A stretch of 64,000 bases of DNA from the NCBI GenBank assembly GCA_021789555.1, contig JAJYJK010000002.1, forward strand, positions 1 to 64,000. The letters run 5' to 3'. Source of the stretch: Nitrospirota bacterium. GTDB lineage: Bacteria > Nitrospirota > Thermodesulfovibrionia > Thermodesulfovibrionales > JdFR-88. Positions 19,456 through 28,713 of the stretch are shown here, piece after piece. Numbering within the stretch: the stretch's first letter is position 1; each line of letters starts with the position of its first letter. Below the pieces are notes generated by a model. The model had not been told where the DNA came from. It worked only from the letters and a program-made list of their open reading frames with translations, and did no database searches. The position numbers and the translations under genes were made by a program.

Positions 19456-20360
19456 GCGGTAAGCAGCCTCTCCAGCAGGGCCTTTCCGGTGTGGAGCCTG
19501 TTTGCGGCCTGCCCGAATATGGCGCTCCGGGGGCCGTCCATCACGCTGGAGGTGATCTCCTCCCCGCGGTGCGCGGGAAGGCAGTGCATCACGATGGCGT
19601 CCGGCTTCGCGCACGCCAGAAGGACTTCGTTTATCTGGTAGTTCCTGAACCTGCTTTTCTTGTCGCCCGCCTTCTGCTCCTGGCCCATGCTCACCCAGAC
19701 GTCCGTGTAAATGACATCGGCCCGGCCGGCCGCCTCCCTGGGGTCCCTGAGGACCACAATCTCCCCGCGGGCCGAACCCATCGCCTTTTCAAGGATGAGA
19801 GGGTCCGGCTCGTACCCCTCCGGGCAGGCGATGGAGAGGTCCATCTTCATGAGCGACGCCCCCTCTATCAGGGAATTCGCCACGTTGTTTCCATCCCCTA
19901 TGTAGGCCACCTTGAGCCCCTCGAGACGGCCCTTCTGCTCCAGCATGGTCATGAGGTCGGCCAGCGTCTGGCAGGGATGATGCCTGTCCGTAAGTCCGTT
20001 TATCACCGGCACGCTGGAGTTCGCCGCGAACTCCTCCACGCGCTCATGGGCGAATGTCCTGATGATAATGCAGTCCAGGTACGAGGAGAGCACTTTGGCC
20101 GTGTCTGCCACGGTCTCGCCCCTCCCAAGCTGTATCTCATTGGGGTTCATATAAACGGAATGGGCGCCAAGCTGATATATGGCGGCCTCGAAACTGACCC
20201 TGGTGCGCGTCGAGGCCTTCTCGAATATGAGCCCTATGCTCTTTCCCATCAAAGGACAGCCGCTGGAGCCGGGCGCGTTCTTCATCTCGATCGCACGGTC
20301 CAGGAGCCCCGTTATCCAGGCTTCGTCAAAATCGGAAAGCGTAAGGAAATCCGTTTTCAT
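19452..20360 (-). CDS. argF: Ornithine carbamoyltransferase
   Basis: Makes citrulline from ornithine and carbamoyl phosphate. 302 residues. Carbamoyl-phosphate site FEKASTRTRVSFEAAIYQLG, VINGLTDRHHPCQTLADLMT, and the catalytic MHCLPAHRGEEI motif. It follows argD by 22 nt and overlaps rnj. Carbamoyl phosphate would come from the CarAB of the pyr operon in this window. Confidence 0.96.
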   Translation of the reverse strand: MKTDFLTLSDFDEAWITGLLDRAIEMKNAPGSSGCPLMGKSIGLIFEKASTRTRVSFEAAIYQLGAHSVYMNPNEIQLGRGETVADTAKVLSSYLDCIIIRTFAHERVEEFAANSSVPVINGLTDRHHPCQTLADLMTMLEQKGRLEGLKVAYIGDGNNVANSLIEGASLMKMDLSIACPEGYEPDPLILEKAMGSARGEIVVLRDPREAAGRADVIYTDVWVSMGQEQKAGDKKSRFRNYQINEVLLACAKPDAIVMHCLPAHRGEEITSSVMDGPRSAIFGQAANRLHTGKALLERLLTA

Positions 20361-20382
20361 TTCCGGAAGTTACACTCCTTTG

Positions 20383-21594
20383 TTAAAGCTTTTTAAGAGC
20401 ATCCGATACGATTTGGACGGCCTGGTCTATATCTGATTCCTGCACTATAAGGGGCGGCATGAACCGGAGCACATTGTTGGCCGTGCAGTTGACGAGCAGC
20501 CCGCGTTCGATGCATTCAAGGACGACCGGGCCGCAGGGCCTGGTAAGCTCCACCGCCTGGAGAAGCCCGAGCCCGCGGGTCCCGGCAATGTGTTCCGGGG
20601 CCGCCTCTTTAAGCCCGGAGAGTTTTTGGGCGAGATAACTGCCCATCCTTTTGGCGTGCTCGATCAGGTAGCAGTTGTCCTCCAGCAGGGCCTGGATGGT
20701 GGCGATTGCGGAGGCGCAGACGAGCGGATTTCCACCAAAAGTCGCCGCGTGAGAGCCCGGTGTGAAGGCCTCTGAAACCTCGGCAGTCGCCAGGAGCGCC
20801 CCGATGGGCGCACCCCCGCCCAACCCCTTGGCAAGCGTCATGATATCGGGCTTGATGCCGAAATGCTTGTAGGCAAAAAGCTCCCCCGTCCGGCCCATTC
20901 CGGTCTGCACCTCATCCAGTATGAGGAGCACGCGCGAGGCGTCGCATAGCTCGCGCACCTGTTTGAAATAATCCGGCGGCGGCATCCTCACCCCGCCCTC
21001 GGCCTGTATGGGCTCAAGGAGCACGGCGCAAGCGGCATCGGGTTTCTGCTTCTCAAGCGCCTCCTTCATGGCGTCGATGTCCCCGAACGGCACATATGTA
21101 AAACCCTGTAGCATCGGCTCGAACCCCTCATGAAATTTCGGCTGGCCGGTGGCCGAAAGCGCCCCGTATGTCCTGCCGTGGAAGGAGTTGATCGCGGTTA
21201 TTATCCCGAATTTACCCGCTCCGAAGCGCTCGCGGGCGAATTTCCGCGCCAGCTTTATGGCCCCTTCATTCGCCTCCGCCCCGGAGTTGCAAAAAAAGAC
21301 CTTGTCCGCGAAGGAATGCTCCACTAAAAGACGCGCAAGCTTCACCTGGTTTTCTATGTAATAGAGATTTGAGACGTGGATGAGCCTCTGCGCCTGTTTC
21401 TGTATCGCCACAACCACCTTCGGATGGCAGTGGCCGAGCACATTGACGGCGATGCCCCCGACGAAATCAAGGTACTCCTTGTCGTCGGCGGACCAGACCT
21501 TCACCCCCCTGCCCTTCCGGAGCACGACGGGGAGCCTGCCGTAAGTGTTCATCAGATAACGGGAAGAATCTTCGATTATCTTTTTTATTTCCAT
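20383..21594 (-). CDS. argD: Acetylornithine aminotransferase
   Basis: PLP class III aminotransferase converting N-acetylglutamate semialdehyde to N-acetylornithine, and possibly the succinyl-diaminopimelate step of lysine synthesis. 403 residues. Shows FCNSGAEANEGAIKLARKFA, FHGRTYGALSATGQPKFHEGF, LLILDEVQTGMGRTG, the PLP lysine in LAKGLGGGAPIGA, and TFGGNPLVCA. First gene of argD-argF-rnj, divergent from the cooC operon. No close ribosome-binding site is visible before ATG 21594. Confidence 0.96.
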   Translation of the reverse strand: MEIKKIIEDSSRYLMNTYGRLPVVLRKGRGVKVWSADDKEYLDFVGGIAVNVLGHCHPKVVVAIQKQAQRLIHVSNLYYIENQVKLARLLVEHSFADKVFFCNSGAEANEGAIKLARKFARERFGAGKFGIITAINSFHGRTYGALSATGQPKFHEGFEPMLQGFTYVPFGDIDAMKEALEKQKPDAACAVLLEPIQAEGGVRMPPPDYFKQVRELCDASRVLLILDEVQTGMGRTGELFAYKHFGIKPDIMTLAKGLGGGAPIGALLATAEVSEAFTPGSHAATFGGNPLVCASAIATIQALLEDNCYLIEHAKRMGSYLAQKLSGLKEAAPEHIAGTRGLGLLQAVELTRPCGPVVLECIERGLLVNCTANNVLRFMPPLIVQESDIDQAVQIVSDALKKL

Positions 21595-21745
21595 AAGTTA
21601 GAAGACGCTCCGAGCGCTTGGGCCGCGGGGCGCCTTTAATGCAAAGCGCATTTATTTTCCGCAATTCAGCCGCTTCTGGCCAACGGACAATGCGCTCGCA
21701 ACCATTTAATAGTATCCGAAACGGTCACAAAAAGCAAATTTCGCT

Positions 21746-21776
21746 TTGACAACAATGCCTTATACAATGTTATAAT
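21746..21776 (+). promoter_or_regulatory. Predicted promoter of the cooC one-carbon operon, leaderless
   Basis: TTGACA (21746-21751) and the extended -10 TGTTATAAT (TATAAT at 21771-21776) with a 19-bp spacer. The cooC ATG is at 21786, nine bases after the -10, so transcription should start within a few bases of it. The intervening TTTTTTTCTT is not a ribosome-binding site. Confidence 0.65.
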
Positions 21777-21785
21777 TTTTTTCTT

Positions 21786-22568
21786 ATGAAAATAGCTGTG
21801 ACCGGCAAGGGGGGCGTGGGCAAGACCACCCTTTCGGCGACACTGGCCTTTATCTACGGAGAAGAAGGCAAAAAAGTCCTGGCGATCGATGCGGACCCCG
21901 ACGCCAACCTGGCATCGGCCCTCGGGGCGCCGGCGGCCGGAGTTGCGTCTCTGAAACCGATAGCCGAGATGCCATGGCTCATAGAGGAAAGGACCGGCCA
22001 AAGGCCCGGAGCGCCGGGGGGCCTCTACAAGTTAAACCCAAGGGTGGACGATATCCCGGAGGAGTTCGGGCTCAGGCTTGGCAATAACATAATCCTGCTT
22101 GTGACGGGGAAATCGAAGGAGGCCGCCTCCGGCTGCTACTGCCCGGAAAACGTCCTTTTAAGAAGGCTGTTAAAACACCTTGTGACCGAGAGAGACGAAG
22201 TGGTAATCATAGACATGGAGGCGGGCATCGAGCATCTCACAAGGGGGACGGCCCAGGGCGTAAACGCCTTCATCGTCGTTGTGGAACCGGGGCAAAGGAG
22301 CCTCCAGACCGCGCGCGCGGTCCGCGAGATGGCCCTGGGGCTGGGTGTCAAAAAGGTCTTTGCCGTGGCAAACAAGATAAAATCCGCCGAAGATTTTCAC
22401 TTCATTGAAAGGTCTTTGGAGGGTGTGGAAATACTGGGGGCGATGAGCTATGACCCGCTTATCATAGAGGCGGACGTCTTGGGGCAGGCGCCTTTCCTCG
22501 TCTCAAAAAGACTCCGGCAGGAAGCGGAAAAAATAAAGGAAGAAATTGAAAAGCGCGTCGGCGCTTAA
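21786..22568 (+). CDS. cooC: CooC-type nickel-insertion ATPase (CODH maturation)
   Basis: MinD-like P-loop ATPase of the CooC/AcsF family, which helps load nickel into carbon monoxide dehydrogenase or acetyl-CoA synthase. 260 residues. Deviant Walker A GKGGVGKTT at 7-15, IDADPDANLASALG (Walker A'), the metal-binding Cys-X-Cys in SGCYCPEN (C117, C119), and IIDMEAGIEHLTRG (Walker B). No cooS or acs gene is in the window. It heads a cluster of folate one-carbon genes, which ties it to the Wood-Ljungdahl pathway. Predicted leaderless. Confidence 0.9.
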   Translation: MKIAVTGKGGVGKTTLSATLAFIYGEEGKKVLAIDADPDANLASALGAPAAGVASLKPIAEMPWLIEERTGQRPGAPGGLYKLNPRVDDIPEEFGLRLGNNIILLVTGKSKEAASGCYCPENVLLRRLLKHLVTERDEVVIIDMEAGIEHLTRGTAQGVNAFIVVVEPGQRSLQTARAVREMALGLGVKKVFAVANKIKSAEDFHFIERSLEGVEILGAMSYDPLIIEADVLGQAPFLVSKRLRQEAEKIKEEIEKRVGA

Positions 22569-22575
22569 ACTTAAA

Positions 22576-23181
22576 ATGGACACGAATAAATTTTACAAGA
22601 AGGAAATCCGGGCGCTTGCGCTTGCGCGAAGGAGGCTTATCGGCCCCGCCGAAAAGGCCGCCAAGGATTTTTACATTCGGGAAAGGCTATGGGGGCTCGA
22701 TATCTTCAAAGACGCAAAGACGGCGCTCTTCTACGCATCATTTAAAGACGAAGTCGATACGCTCGGCCTCATCGAAGAGTCGCTGCTGGCCGGCAAACGG
22801 GTGATGCTGCCGAAGGTACAGGGGCCGGAGCTGAAACTTTACCATATCACGGGCGCTGCCGGCCTGAACGGGTTGGTGAGGGGGTTCATGGGGATAATAC
22901 CGGAGCCGGCGGGCGATGGGCCGGGGGCGGACATAAACGAAGCGGACATAGTGATCGTGCCGGGTGTGGCCTTCGACCTCTCCGGCGGCAGGCTGGGCTA
23001 CGGGAAGGGATATTATGACAAGCTCCTTGCCCTCCGCGCGAAACCCGTCCCGCTCGTCGCCCTTGCCTACGAGACCCAGATATTCGACCGGCTGCCGCTG
23101 GCCCCCCATGACATCCTGATGGACTGCATCATAACGGAGGAAAGGACGCTCTGGATCAACGCGAAAGGCGGAGAAAAGTAA
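22576..23181 (+). CDS. 5-formyltetrahydrofolate cyclo-ligase
   Basis: ATP-dependent conversion of 5-formyl-THF to 5,10-methenyl-THF (YgfA/MTHFS family). About 201 residues. [14 protein letters not shown] at the N-terminus, [17 protein letters not shown], and the conserved [24 protein letters not shown]. The start is uncertain: ATG 22576 lacks a ribosome-binding site, while TTG 22546 (ten residues longer, overlapping cooC) follows AAGGAAGAAA. It feeds the same folate pool as FolD and MetF downstream. Confidence 0.92.
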   Translation: MDTNKFYKKEIRALALARRRLIGPAEKAAKDFYIRERLWGLDIFKDAKTALFYASFKDEVDTLGLIEESLLAGKRVMLPKVQGPELKLYHITGAAGLNGLVRGFMGIIPEPAGDGPGADINEADIVIVPGVAFDLSGGRLGYGKGYYDKLLALRAKPVPLVALAYETQIFDRLPLAPHDILMDCIITEERTLWINAKGGEK

Positions 23182-23182
23182 A

Positions 23183-23743
23183 ATGGACGCTGAAAAGATA
23201 AAAAAAGCCGTGAGCCTGTTTCTGGAGGGAATTGGCGAGGACCCTGGCCGGCCCGGGCTGAGAGAGACCCCCGAGCGCGTGGCCAGGATGTGCGAAGAGA
23301 TATTCTCCGGTCTCAAGACGCCCTCCGAAGGGCTCTTAAAACCCATCGAGGGAGAATCGCACGACGAGATGGTCCTGCTGAAGGACATCCCCTTTTATTC
23401 GGTCTGCGAACACCACCTCCTGCCCTTCATCGGCAGGGCGCACATAGCCTATATACCGGAGGGCAGGATCGTGGGCTTAAGCGAACTGGCAAAGGCGCTC
23501 GAACATTTCGCCAACCGCCCCCAGGTGCAGGAGAGGCTCACCTCCCAGCTTGCGGATTTGATAATGGAGCGGGTCAGGCCCAAGGGGGCGATGGTGATAA
23601 TAGACGCCGAGCACCTCTGCATGAACATGCGCGGGATAAAAAAACCCGGCTCCAGGACCGTCACATCCGCGGTGCGCGGGATTTTCAGAAGCAGGGCCAC
23701 CACCCGGGAGGAGATGCTCTCGCTTGTGGGCAGGAGGGATTGA
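23183..23743 (+). CDS. folE: GTP cyclohydrolase I
   Basis: Converts GTP to 7,8-dihydroneopterin triphosphate, the first step of folate synthesis. 186 residues. Signatures: [17 protein letters not shown], the zinc and catalytic segment [21 protein letters not shown], and [22 protein letters not shown], which carries the second zinc cysteine. It starts one base after the cyclo-ligase stop. Confidence 0.96.
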   Translation: MDAEKIKKAVSLFLEGIGEDPGRPGLRETPERVARMCEEIFSGLKTPSEGLLKPIEGESHDEMVLLKDIPFYSVCEHHLLPFIGRAHIAYIPEGRIVGLSELAKALEHFANRPQVQERLTSQLADLIMERVRPKGAMVIIDAEHLCMNMRGIKKPGSRTVTSAVRGIFRSRATTREEMLSLVGRRD

Positions 23744-23756
23744 GCGAAGCGCGCCG

Positions 23757-23802
23757 GGAATCCTTCTTGAAAAAATCGGAAAGGATTCCGGACAAGCCGG
23801 AA
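23757..23802. repeat. Hairpin between folE and folD
   Basis: GGAATCCTT (23757-23765) pairs with AAGGATTCC (23781-23789), followed by a small CCGG...CCGG hairpin. There is no T-run, so it is not a convincing terminator; it resembles a dispersed intergenic repeat. Confidence 0.45.
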
Positions 23803-23890
23803 TGACAAATTACATATAAATAGTGATTAGATGTAAGGCCAGATAATCATATTTGAACTATATAAAAAAATTCTGAAGGAGGTTTTCGTA

Positions 23891-24793
23891 ATGGCGGCAA
23901 AGATAATCAACGGAAACGAAATAGCGGCCGAGATAAGGGAGGAGCTAAAAAAAGAAGTGGCCCTCATGAAGGAAAAGCACGGGGTCGTCCCCGGCCTCGT
24001 GACCATCCTTGTGGGCAAGAACCCGGCCAGCGTCAGCTATGTGACGGGCAAGCAGAAGACGGCTCACGAGCTGGGCTTTTACTCCATGCAGGACGACCAG
24101 CCGGAGGACATCCCGGAGGCCGCGCTCCTCGCCCTCGTCGATAAATACAACAAGGACCCGAAAATCCACGGCATCCTGGTGCAGCTTCCGCTGCCGAAGC
24201 ACATCAACGAAAAAAGGGTCTTAAACGCAATCGACCCGGACAAGGACGTGGACTGCTTCCATCCGGTGAACATCGGCAGGCTTGTAATCGGCGGCTCCGA
24301 GGCGAGGTTTTTACCCTGCACCCCGGCCGGCATACAGGAGCTTATAGTTCGCTCCGGGGTCCCCACCTCGGGGGCCGACGTTGTGGTGGTCGGCCGCTCC
24401 AACATAGTGGGCAAGCCCATCGCCATCATAATGATGCAGAAGGGGAAAGGCGCGAATTCCACGGTGACCGTCGTCCATACCGGCTCCCGGAACATGGAGG
24501 CCCATTGCAGGCGCGCCGACATCCTGATAGTCGCCGCCGGCGTGCCGGGCCTTGTGAAGCCCGACTGGATAAAGCCTGGCGCCTGCGTGATAGATGTGGG
24601 AGTAAACCGGGTCGGTGAGAAAAAAAGCGAGAAGACCGGCAGGATGGTCCCCATCCTGAAGGGCGACGTCGACTTCGATGCCGCCAAGGAGATAGCCGGC
24701 GCGATAACGCCCGTGCCCGGCGGCGTGGGGCCGATGACGATTACGATGCTCATGAAAAACACCGTGCTTTCGGCCAAATCAAGCATCAAGTAA
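23891..24793 (+). CDS. folD: FolD, methylene-THF dehydrogenase / methenyl-THF cyclohydrolase
   Basis: Interconverts 10-formyl-, methenyl- and methylene-THF. 300 residues. The catalytic lysine lies in SVSYVTGKQKTAHELG, followed by ILVQLPLPKHINEKRVLNAI and DVDCFHPVNIGRL. The NAD(P) site is VVVGRSNIVGKPIA, and the C-terminal TPVPGGVGPMTITMLMKNT is intact. A strong GGAGG lies 11 nt before the ATG. It starts folD-metV-metF-panB. Confidence 0.97.
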   Translation: MAAKIINGNEIAAEIREELKKEVALMKEKHGVVPGLVTILVGKNPASVSYVTGKQKTAHELGFYSMQDDQPEDIPEAALLALVDKYNKDPKIHGILVQLPLPKHINEKRVLNAIDPDKDVDCFHPVNIGRLVIGGSEARFLPCTPAGIQELIVRSGVPTSGADVVVVGRSNIVGKPIAIIMMQKGKGANSTVTVVHTGSRNMEAHCRRADILIVAAGVPGLVKPDWIKPGACVIDVGVNRVGEKKSEKTGRMVPILKGDVDFDAAKEIAGAITPVPGGVGPMTITMLMKNTVLSAKSSIK

Positions 24794-24827
24794 AGACTGG
24801 GCATCAAATAAAGGAGGTCTGGAGAAA

Positions 24828-25529
24828 ATGATTATAACGCGGAAAAAAGACAGAAAAGAACTTCTGGAGAACGTCAGGAGATATAAAAGCTTCTTCCTGC
24901 TGGGCTGCTCGGAGTGCGCAACGCTCTGCGGCACGGGCGGGCAGGAACAACTGGATGAACTGAAGGGGCTTTTGGAGAGCGAGGGGCGCGCAGTGGCGGG
25001 CGCCTTCGTCGCAAAGACGGGCTGCCAGGTCCTGGGCACAAAGGTGGAGCTGAAGAGATTCAAGGAGGAACTGGGCAAGACCGACTGCGTGATAGTGCTG
25101 TCATGCGGGGCGGGCACCCAGTCCGCAGTCGAGATATTCGAGGACAAGGCGGTTTATCCCTCGAACGACAGCATGTTCCTGGGCAACATGACCAGGCTGC
25201 AGATGTTCGACGAACGCTGCTCCCTCTGCGGGGAGTGCATCCTCGACAAGACCGGCGGCATCTGCCCGGTCACGGCCTGCCCCAAGGGAATTCTGAACGG
25301 CCCCTGCGGCGGCACCAAGGACGGCCACTGCGAGGTCAGCGCGGAGATACCCTGCGCGTGGGTCCGCATATACGAGAGGATGGAGAAGATAGGCAGGCTC
25401 GAGGATTTCAAGGCCGGCACGCTCGCGGCGAAAAACTGGTCCGCTTCCGTCAAACCAAGAAAACTTACGGCAAGAGGGGTCCCCGAGAAGCCACAGGCTT
25501 CCCGGGGCGGAAGGGAGGAGAAGAAGTGA
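24828..25529 (+). CDS. metV: MetV-type zinc / Fe-S partner of methylene-THF reductase
   Basis: 233 residues of the family annotated as methylene-THF reductase C-terminal domain protein, which in acetogens pairs with a flavin-only MetF. Cysteine-rich: C27, C30, C34, then C131-x2-C134-x2-C137, C146, C151, C160 and C168, with SLCGECILDKTGGICPVTAC as core. These residues probably bind zinc or an iron-sulfur cluster. It overlaps metF by 4 nt (GTGA). The Lys/Arg-rich last ~30 residues look disordered. Confidence 0.88.
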   Translation: MIITRKKDRKELLENVRRYKSFFLLGCSECATLCGTGGQEQLDELKGLLESEGRAVAGAFVAKTGCQVLGTKVELKRFKEELGKTDCVIVLSCGAGTQSAVEIFEDKAVYPSNDSMFLGNMTRLQMFDERCSLCGECILDKTGGICPVTACPKGILNGPCGGTKDGHCEVSAEIPCAWVRIYERMEKIGRLEDFKAGTLAAKNWSASVKPRKLTARGVPEKPQASRGGREEKK

Positions 25530-26407
25530 GCTTCCAGGAGGCGCTTAATTCAGGCAAATTCATCGTTACCGCGGAAGTGGGCCCGCCAAAGGGCACCGAT
25601 ATAGAGACCCTGCGCCATGACATAGAGCTGCTGAAGGGAAAGGTGGACGCCCTCAACGTGACGGACAACCAGTCGGCGGTCATGCGCATATGCTCGCTGG
25701 CGATCTGCAAGATAGTCATGGAGCACGGGGCCGAGCCCATACTCCAGATGACATGCCGCGACAGAAACCGCATCGGCCTGCAATCGGACCTGCTGGGCGC
25801 CGATGTATTGGGCATAAGAAACGTCCTTTGCATGACGGGCGATCATGTGCTCGCCGGGGACCACAAGGGCGCAAAACCGGTCTACGACCTGGAGTCCGTC
25901 CAACTGCTGGGCGCGGTGGACTCCCTCAATAACGGCAAGGACATGTCGGGAAACGACCTCAGGGGCGGCACGCATTTCTTCCAGGGCGCGGTCGTCACAC
26001 CGGAGGCCAACCCCCTCGCCCCCCAGCTTGCGAAATTCGAGAAGAAGATACGGGCCGGCGCAAGGTTCTTCCAGACCCAGGCCATATACGACATAGAGAA
26101 GTTCAAGGATTTTATGGAATTTGCCCGAAAATTCCCGGTGAAGGTGCTGGCCGGCTTCGTGATACTAAAAAGCGCAGGGATGGCGAACTTCCTCAATAAA
26201 AACGTCCCCGGCATCCGCGTGCCGGAAGACCTCATAGAGGAGCTTAAGGCCGCCGGCAAGGAAAAGGCCCTAGAGACCGGCATGGACATCGCGGCAAGGC
26301 ACATACGCCGCCTGAGAGATGAAAAAATCTGCGACGGCATCCATATCATGGCAATCGGCATGGAGGACAAGGTCCCTGTCATCATGCAGAAGGCGGGGCT
26401 CCTTTAG
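25526..26407 (+). CDS. metF: Methylenetetrahydrofolate reductase, short MetVF type
   Basis: Reduces methylene-THF to methyl-THF (TIM barrel, FAD). 293 residues. I chose GTG 25526, preceded by AAGGGAGGAG and overlapping the metV stop. The frame is open upstream, but only as a shadow of metV. Features: FIVTAEVGPPKGTD at the N-terminus, VTDNQSAVMRICSLA, LCMTGDH, and FFQTQAIYD. Partnered with MetV it suits the Wood-Ljungdahl methyl branch; it may also serve methionine synthesis. Confidence 0.93.
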   Translation: MSFQEALNSGKFIVTAEVGPPKGTDIETLRHDIELLKGKVDALNVTDNQSAVMRICSLAICKIVMEHGAEPILQMTCRDRNRIGLQSDLLGADVLGIRNVLCMTGDHVLAGDHKGAKPVYDLESVQLLGAVDSLNNGKDMSGNDLRGGTHFFQGAVVTPEANPLAPQLAKFEKKIRAGARFFQTQAIYDIEKFKDFMEFARKFPVKVLAGFVILKSAGMANFLNKNVPGIRVPEDLIEELKAAGKEKALETGMDIAARHIRRLRDEKICDGIHIMAIGMEDKVPVIMQKAGLL

Positions 26408-26410
26408 AAG

Positions 26411-27199
26411 ATGAACATCCAGGAGCTTCTGAAGAAGAAATCCGACGGGCGGAAGATCACGATGCTTACCGCCTACGACTATCCGTTTGCGCGGATGGTC
26501 GATGAGGCCGGCATCGACATCGTCCTTGTCGGGGACTCGGTCTCGATGGTGGTGCAGGGGCTTGAAAACACCCTGCCCGTCACGATGGACGAGATGATAT
26601 ACCACACAAAGATGGTAAAAAGGGGCGTTTCAAATGCCCTTGTGGTCGGCGACATGCCCTTTCTCTCTTATCAAATAAGCATCGAGGACTGCATAAGAAA
26701 CGCCGGCAGGTTCATAAAGGAGTGCGGGGCCCACGCGGTCAAGATTGAAGGCGGGCTTGAGGCCGTCGCCGCCGTGCAGGCCCTGACCCGGGCGGAAATA
26801 CCGGTGATGGCCCATATCGGGCTAACCCCGCACGCCGTGCACCGCATGGGCTACAAGGTCCAGGGGCGGGACGAGAAGGCCGCAAACAGGCTCCTCGAAG
26901 AGGCCCGCGCCCTCGAGGAGGCCGGGGCCTTCTCGATCGTCATCGAGGCGGTGCCGATGGAGCTTGCAAGGAGGATAACCGAAAACCTCTACATACCGAC
27001 GATAGGCATCGGGGCCGGGCCCCACGTGGACGGACAGGTGCTCGTGCTCCATGACGTGCTCGGCCTTTTTGAACGCTTCCTGCCCAGGTTCGCCAGGCGC
27101 TACGCGAATCTAAAAGAGGAAGGGACAAAGGCAATCCGGGCCTTCAGGGAAGATGTCGAAAAGGGCGATTTCCCGTCCGACAGGGAGAGTTTCAAATAG
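26411..27199 (+). CDS. panB: Ketopantoate hydroxymethyltransferase
   Basis: Transfers the one-carbon unit of methylene-THF to ketoisovalerate, the first step of pantothenate synthesis. 262 residues. ITMLTAYDYPFARMVDEAGID at the N-terminus, VLVGDSVSMVVQG (metal aspartate), VKIEGG, and IVIEAVPMELARRIT with the catalytic glutamate. It starts 3 nt after metF, fitting a methylene-THF-consuming neighbour. No panC or panD is nearby. Confidence 0.96.
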   Translation: MNIQELLKKKSDGRKITMLTAYDYPFARMVDEAGIDIVLVGDSVSMVVQGLENTLPVTMDEMIYHTKMVKRGVSNALVVGDMPFLSYQISIEDCIRNAGRFIKECGAHAVKIEGGLEAVAAVQALTRAEIPVMAHIGLTPHAVHRMGYKVQGRDEKAANRLLEEARALEEAGAFSIVIEAVPMELARRITENLYIPTIGIGAGPHVDGQVLVLHDVLGLFERFLPRFARRYANLKEEGTKAIRAFREDVEKGDFPSDRESFK

Positions 27200-27290
27200 G
27201 CAATCATGAACGATGCTTGCCTTTAGTGGAAAGCTGAAACGGGTTTTTTAAGTTCTCCAAATTTTTCAAGTTCTCCGAGCGAAGCGCCCG

Positions 27291-27824
27291 TTAGTCCCCT
27301 TCGAACTCGGTGAGGGTGAAGACGTTGTAATTTTTTGCCTTCAGGCGCTCTTCCCCGCCCACATCCGGCAGGTTTACGATAAAGGCCATCTCGAAGACCT
27401 TGCCCCCGAGCTTCTCTATGAGGGCCGCGGCGGCAAGGGCCGTCCCCCCCGTGGCAAGGAGGTCGTCTATGAGGAGCGCCTTCTGCCCCTTCACGATGGC
27501 GTCCTTGTGGATCTCGATGCTGTCCGTGCCGTATTCGAGCTGGTATTCCTGCGAGACCTTTTCGCCAGGGAGCTTCCCCTTTTTCCTGATGGGCACAAAA
27601 CCCTTGCCCAGGGTATAGGCGAGGGCCCCTCCGAGTATAAAGCCCCGCGATTCGATCCCCACGATAAGGTCGAAATTATTCGTCCGCCCCGTGTATCTCT
27701 GGGTAAGCCCGTCTATTACCAGCCTGAAACCCACGGCGTCTTTTATCAGCGTGGTTATGTCCCTGAACATGATCCCCTTTTTGGGATAGTCGGGTATGGT
27801 CCTTATCCTCGATTTAATGGGCAT
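27291..27824 (-). CDS. apt: Adenine phosphoribosyltransferase
   Basis: Salvages adenine to AMP with PRPP. 177 residues. IRTIPDYPKKGIMFRDITTL at the start, GIESRGFILG, and the PRPP loop ALLIDDLLATGGTALAAAALI. I chose ATG 27824 because GGAGGG ends about 5 nt upstream; it overlaps the end of mtnP by 11 nt. Adenine released by MtnP is the direct substrate. Confidence 0.96.
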   Translation of the reverse strand: MPIKSRIRTIPDYPKKGIMFRDITTLIKDAVGFRLVIDGLTQRYTGRTNNFDLIVGIESRGFILGGALAYTLGKGFVPIRKKGKLPGEKVSQEYQLEYGTDSIEIHKDAIVKGQKALLIDDLLATGGTALAAAALIEKLGGKVFEMAFIVNLPDVGGEERLKAKNYNVFTLTEFEGD

Positions 27825-28599
27825 CCGTCCCTCCATTACAGGCGCATTTTTGCGCGGAACAGGTTATCTTCCCAATCGCCGCAAGCAGAAGCCTTTTCAC
27901 GTTTTCGGCATTCCTGTTCATGATGTTTACAATCATCTCCCACGTAACGGGCTCTTCGCCCTCCTTCCAGCAGTCATAGTCGGTGCTCATCGCTATGGAC
28001 TGATAGCAGATGCCCGCCTCCCGCGCCAGTATCACCTCCGGCACCGTGGACATGTTTATCACGTCCGCGCCCCAGGCGCGGAACATGTGCGATTCGGCCC
28101 TGGTGGAAAAGCGCGGCCCCTCTATCGTTATGACCGTGCCTTTCCCGTGGTGCTTAAGCTTAAGCTCCACGGCGGATTTTACAAGTATCCGCCGCAGGTT
28201 TACGCAGAAGGGCTCGCTCATTGGAGTATGTATTACCTTTTCATCGTGAAATGTAAGCGGCCGGTGCTTTGTGTTGTCTATGAACTGGTCCACGAACACC
28301 AGATGGCCGGGTTTTATCCGCTGCCTCAGAGAGCCCACTGCCGTGGTGGCGAGTATGTGGGTGCAGCCGGCCTTTTTCAAGGCGTAAATGTTTGCCCGGT
28401 AGTTCACGCCCGTGGGATATATGGAGTGGTCCTTGCCGTGCCTTGCGAGGATAACAATGTCGGCGCCGTCTATCTTTCCCAGAGTCAGCTTTGAGGAGGG
28501 GTTCCCGTAAGGGGTTTTGACCGCCCTCCGCCCGGCGTTTTTCAGAAGTTTAGGGTCGTCCAGACCAGAGCCCCCTATGATCCCGATTTTTACATTCAT
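27814..28599 (-). CDS. mtnP: S-methyl-5'-thioadenosine phosphorylase
   Basis: Phosphorolysis of methylthioadenosine to adenine and methylthioribose-1-phosphate. 261 residues. IGIIGGSGLDDPKLL at the start, ILARHGKDHSIYPTGVNYRANI, TTAVGSLRQ, IEGPRFSTRAES, and INMSTVPEVILAREAGICYQSIAMSTDYDCW. I chose ATG 28599 with AAGGAG 6 nt upstream. The C-terminal CSAQKCACN is cysteine-rich, as in thermostable archaeal and bacterial MtnP. It forms a two-gene operon with apt. Confidence 0.93.
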   Translation of the reverse strand: MNVKIGIIGGSGLDDPKLLKNAGRRAVKTPYGNPSSKLTLGKIDGADIVILARHGKDHSIYPTGVNYRANIYALKKAGCTHILATTAVGSLRQRIKPGHLVFVDQFIDNTKHRPLTFHDEKVIHTPMSEPFCVNLRRILVKSAVELKLKHHGKGTVITIEGPRFSTRAESHMFRAWGADVINMSTVPEVILAREAGICYQSIAMSTDYDCWKEGEEPVTWEMIVNIMNRNAENVKRLLLAAIGKITCSAQKCACNGGTDAH

Positions 28600-28713
28600 G
28601 TTTTCTCCTTGGATAGCCAAATATGAATTAAAAATAAAGAAAAATACAGGCGGAAGTCAAGGAAGCTATGTTAAAATACATCAATCTAGAAGGGGAGCGT
28701 ATTTTTTATTTTC

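Noticed and set aside
18076-19641. Plus-strand open frame of 521 codons opposite rnj
   Set aside because: Rnj is fully supported by motifs; the opposite frame has no recognisable domain.
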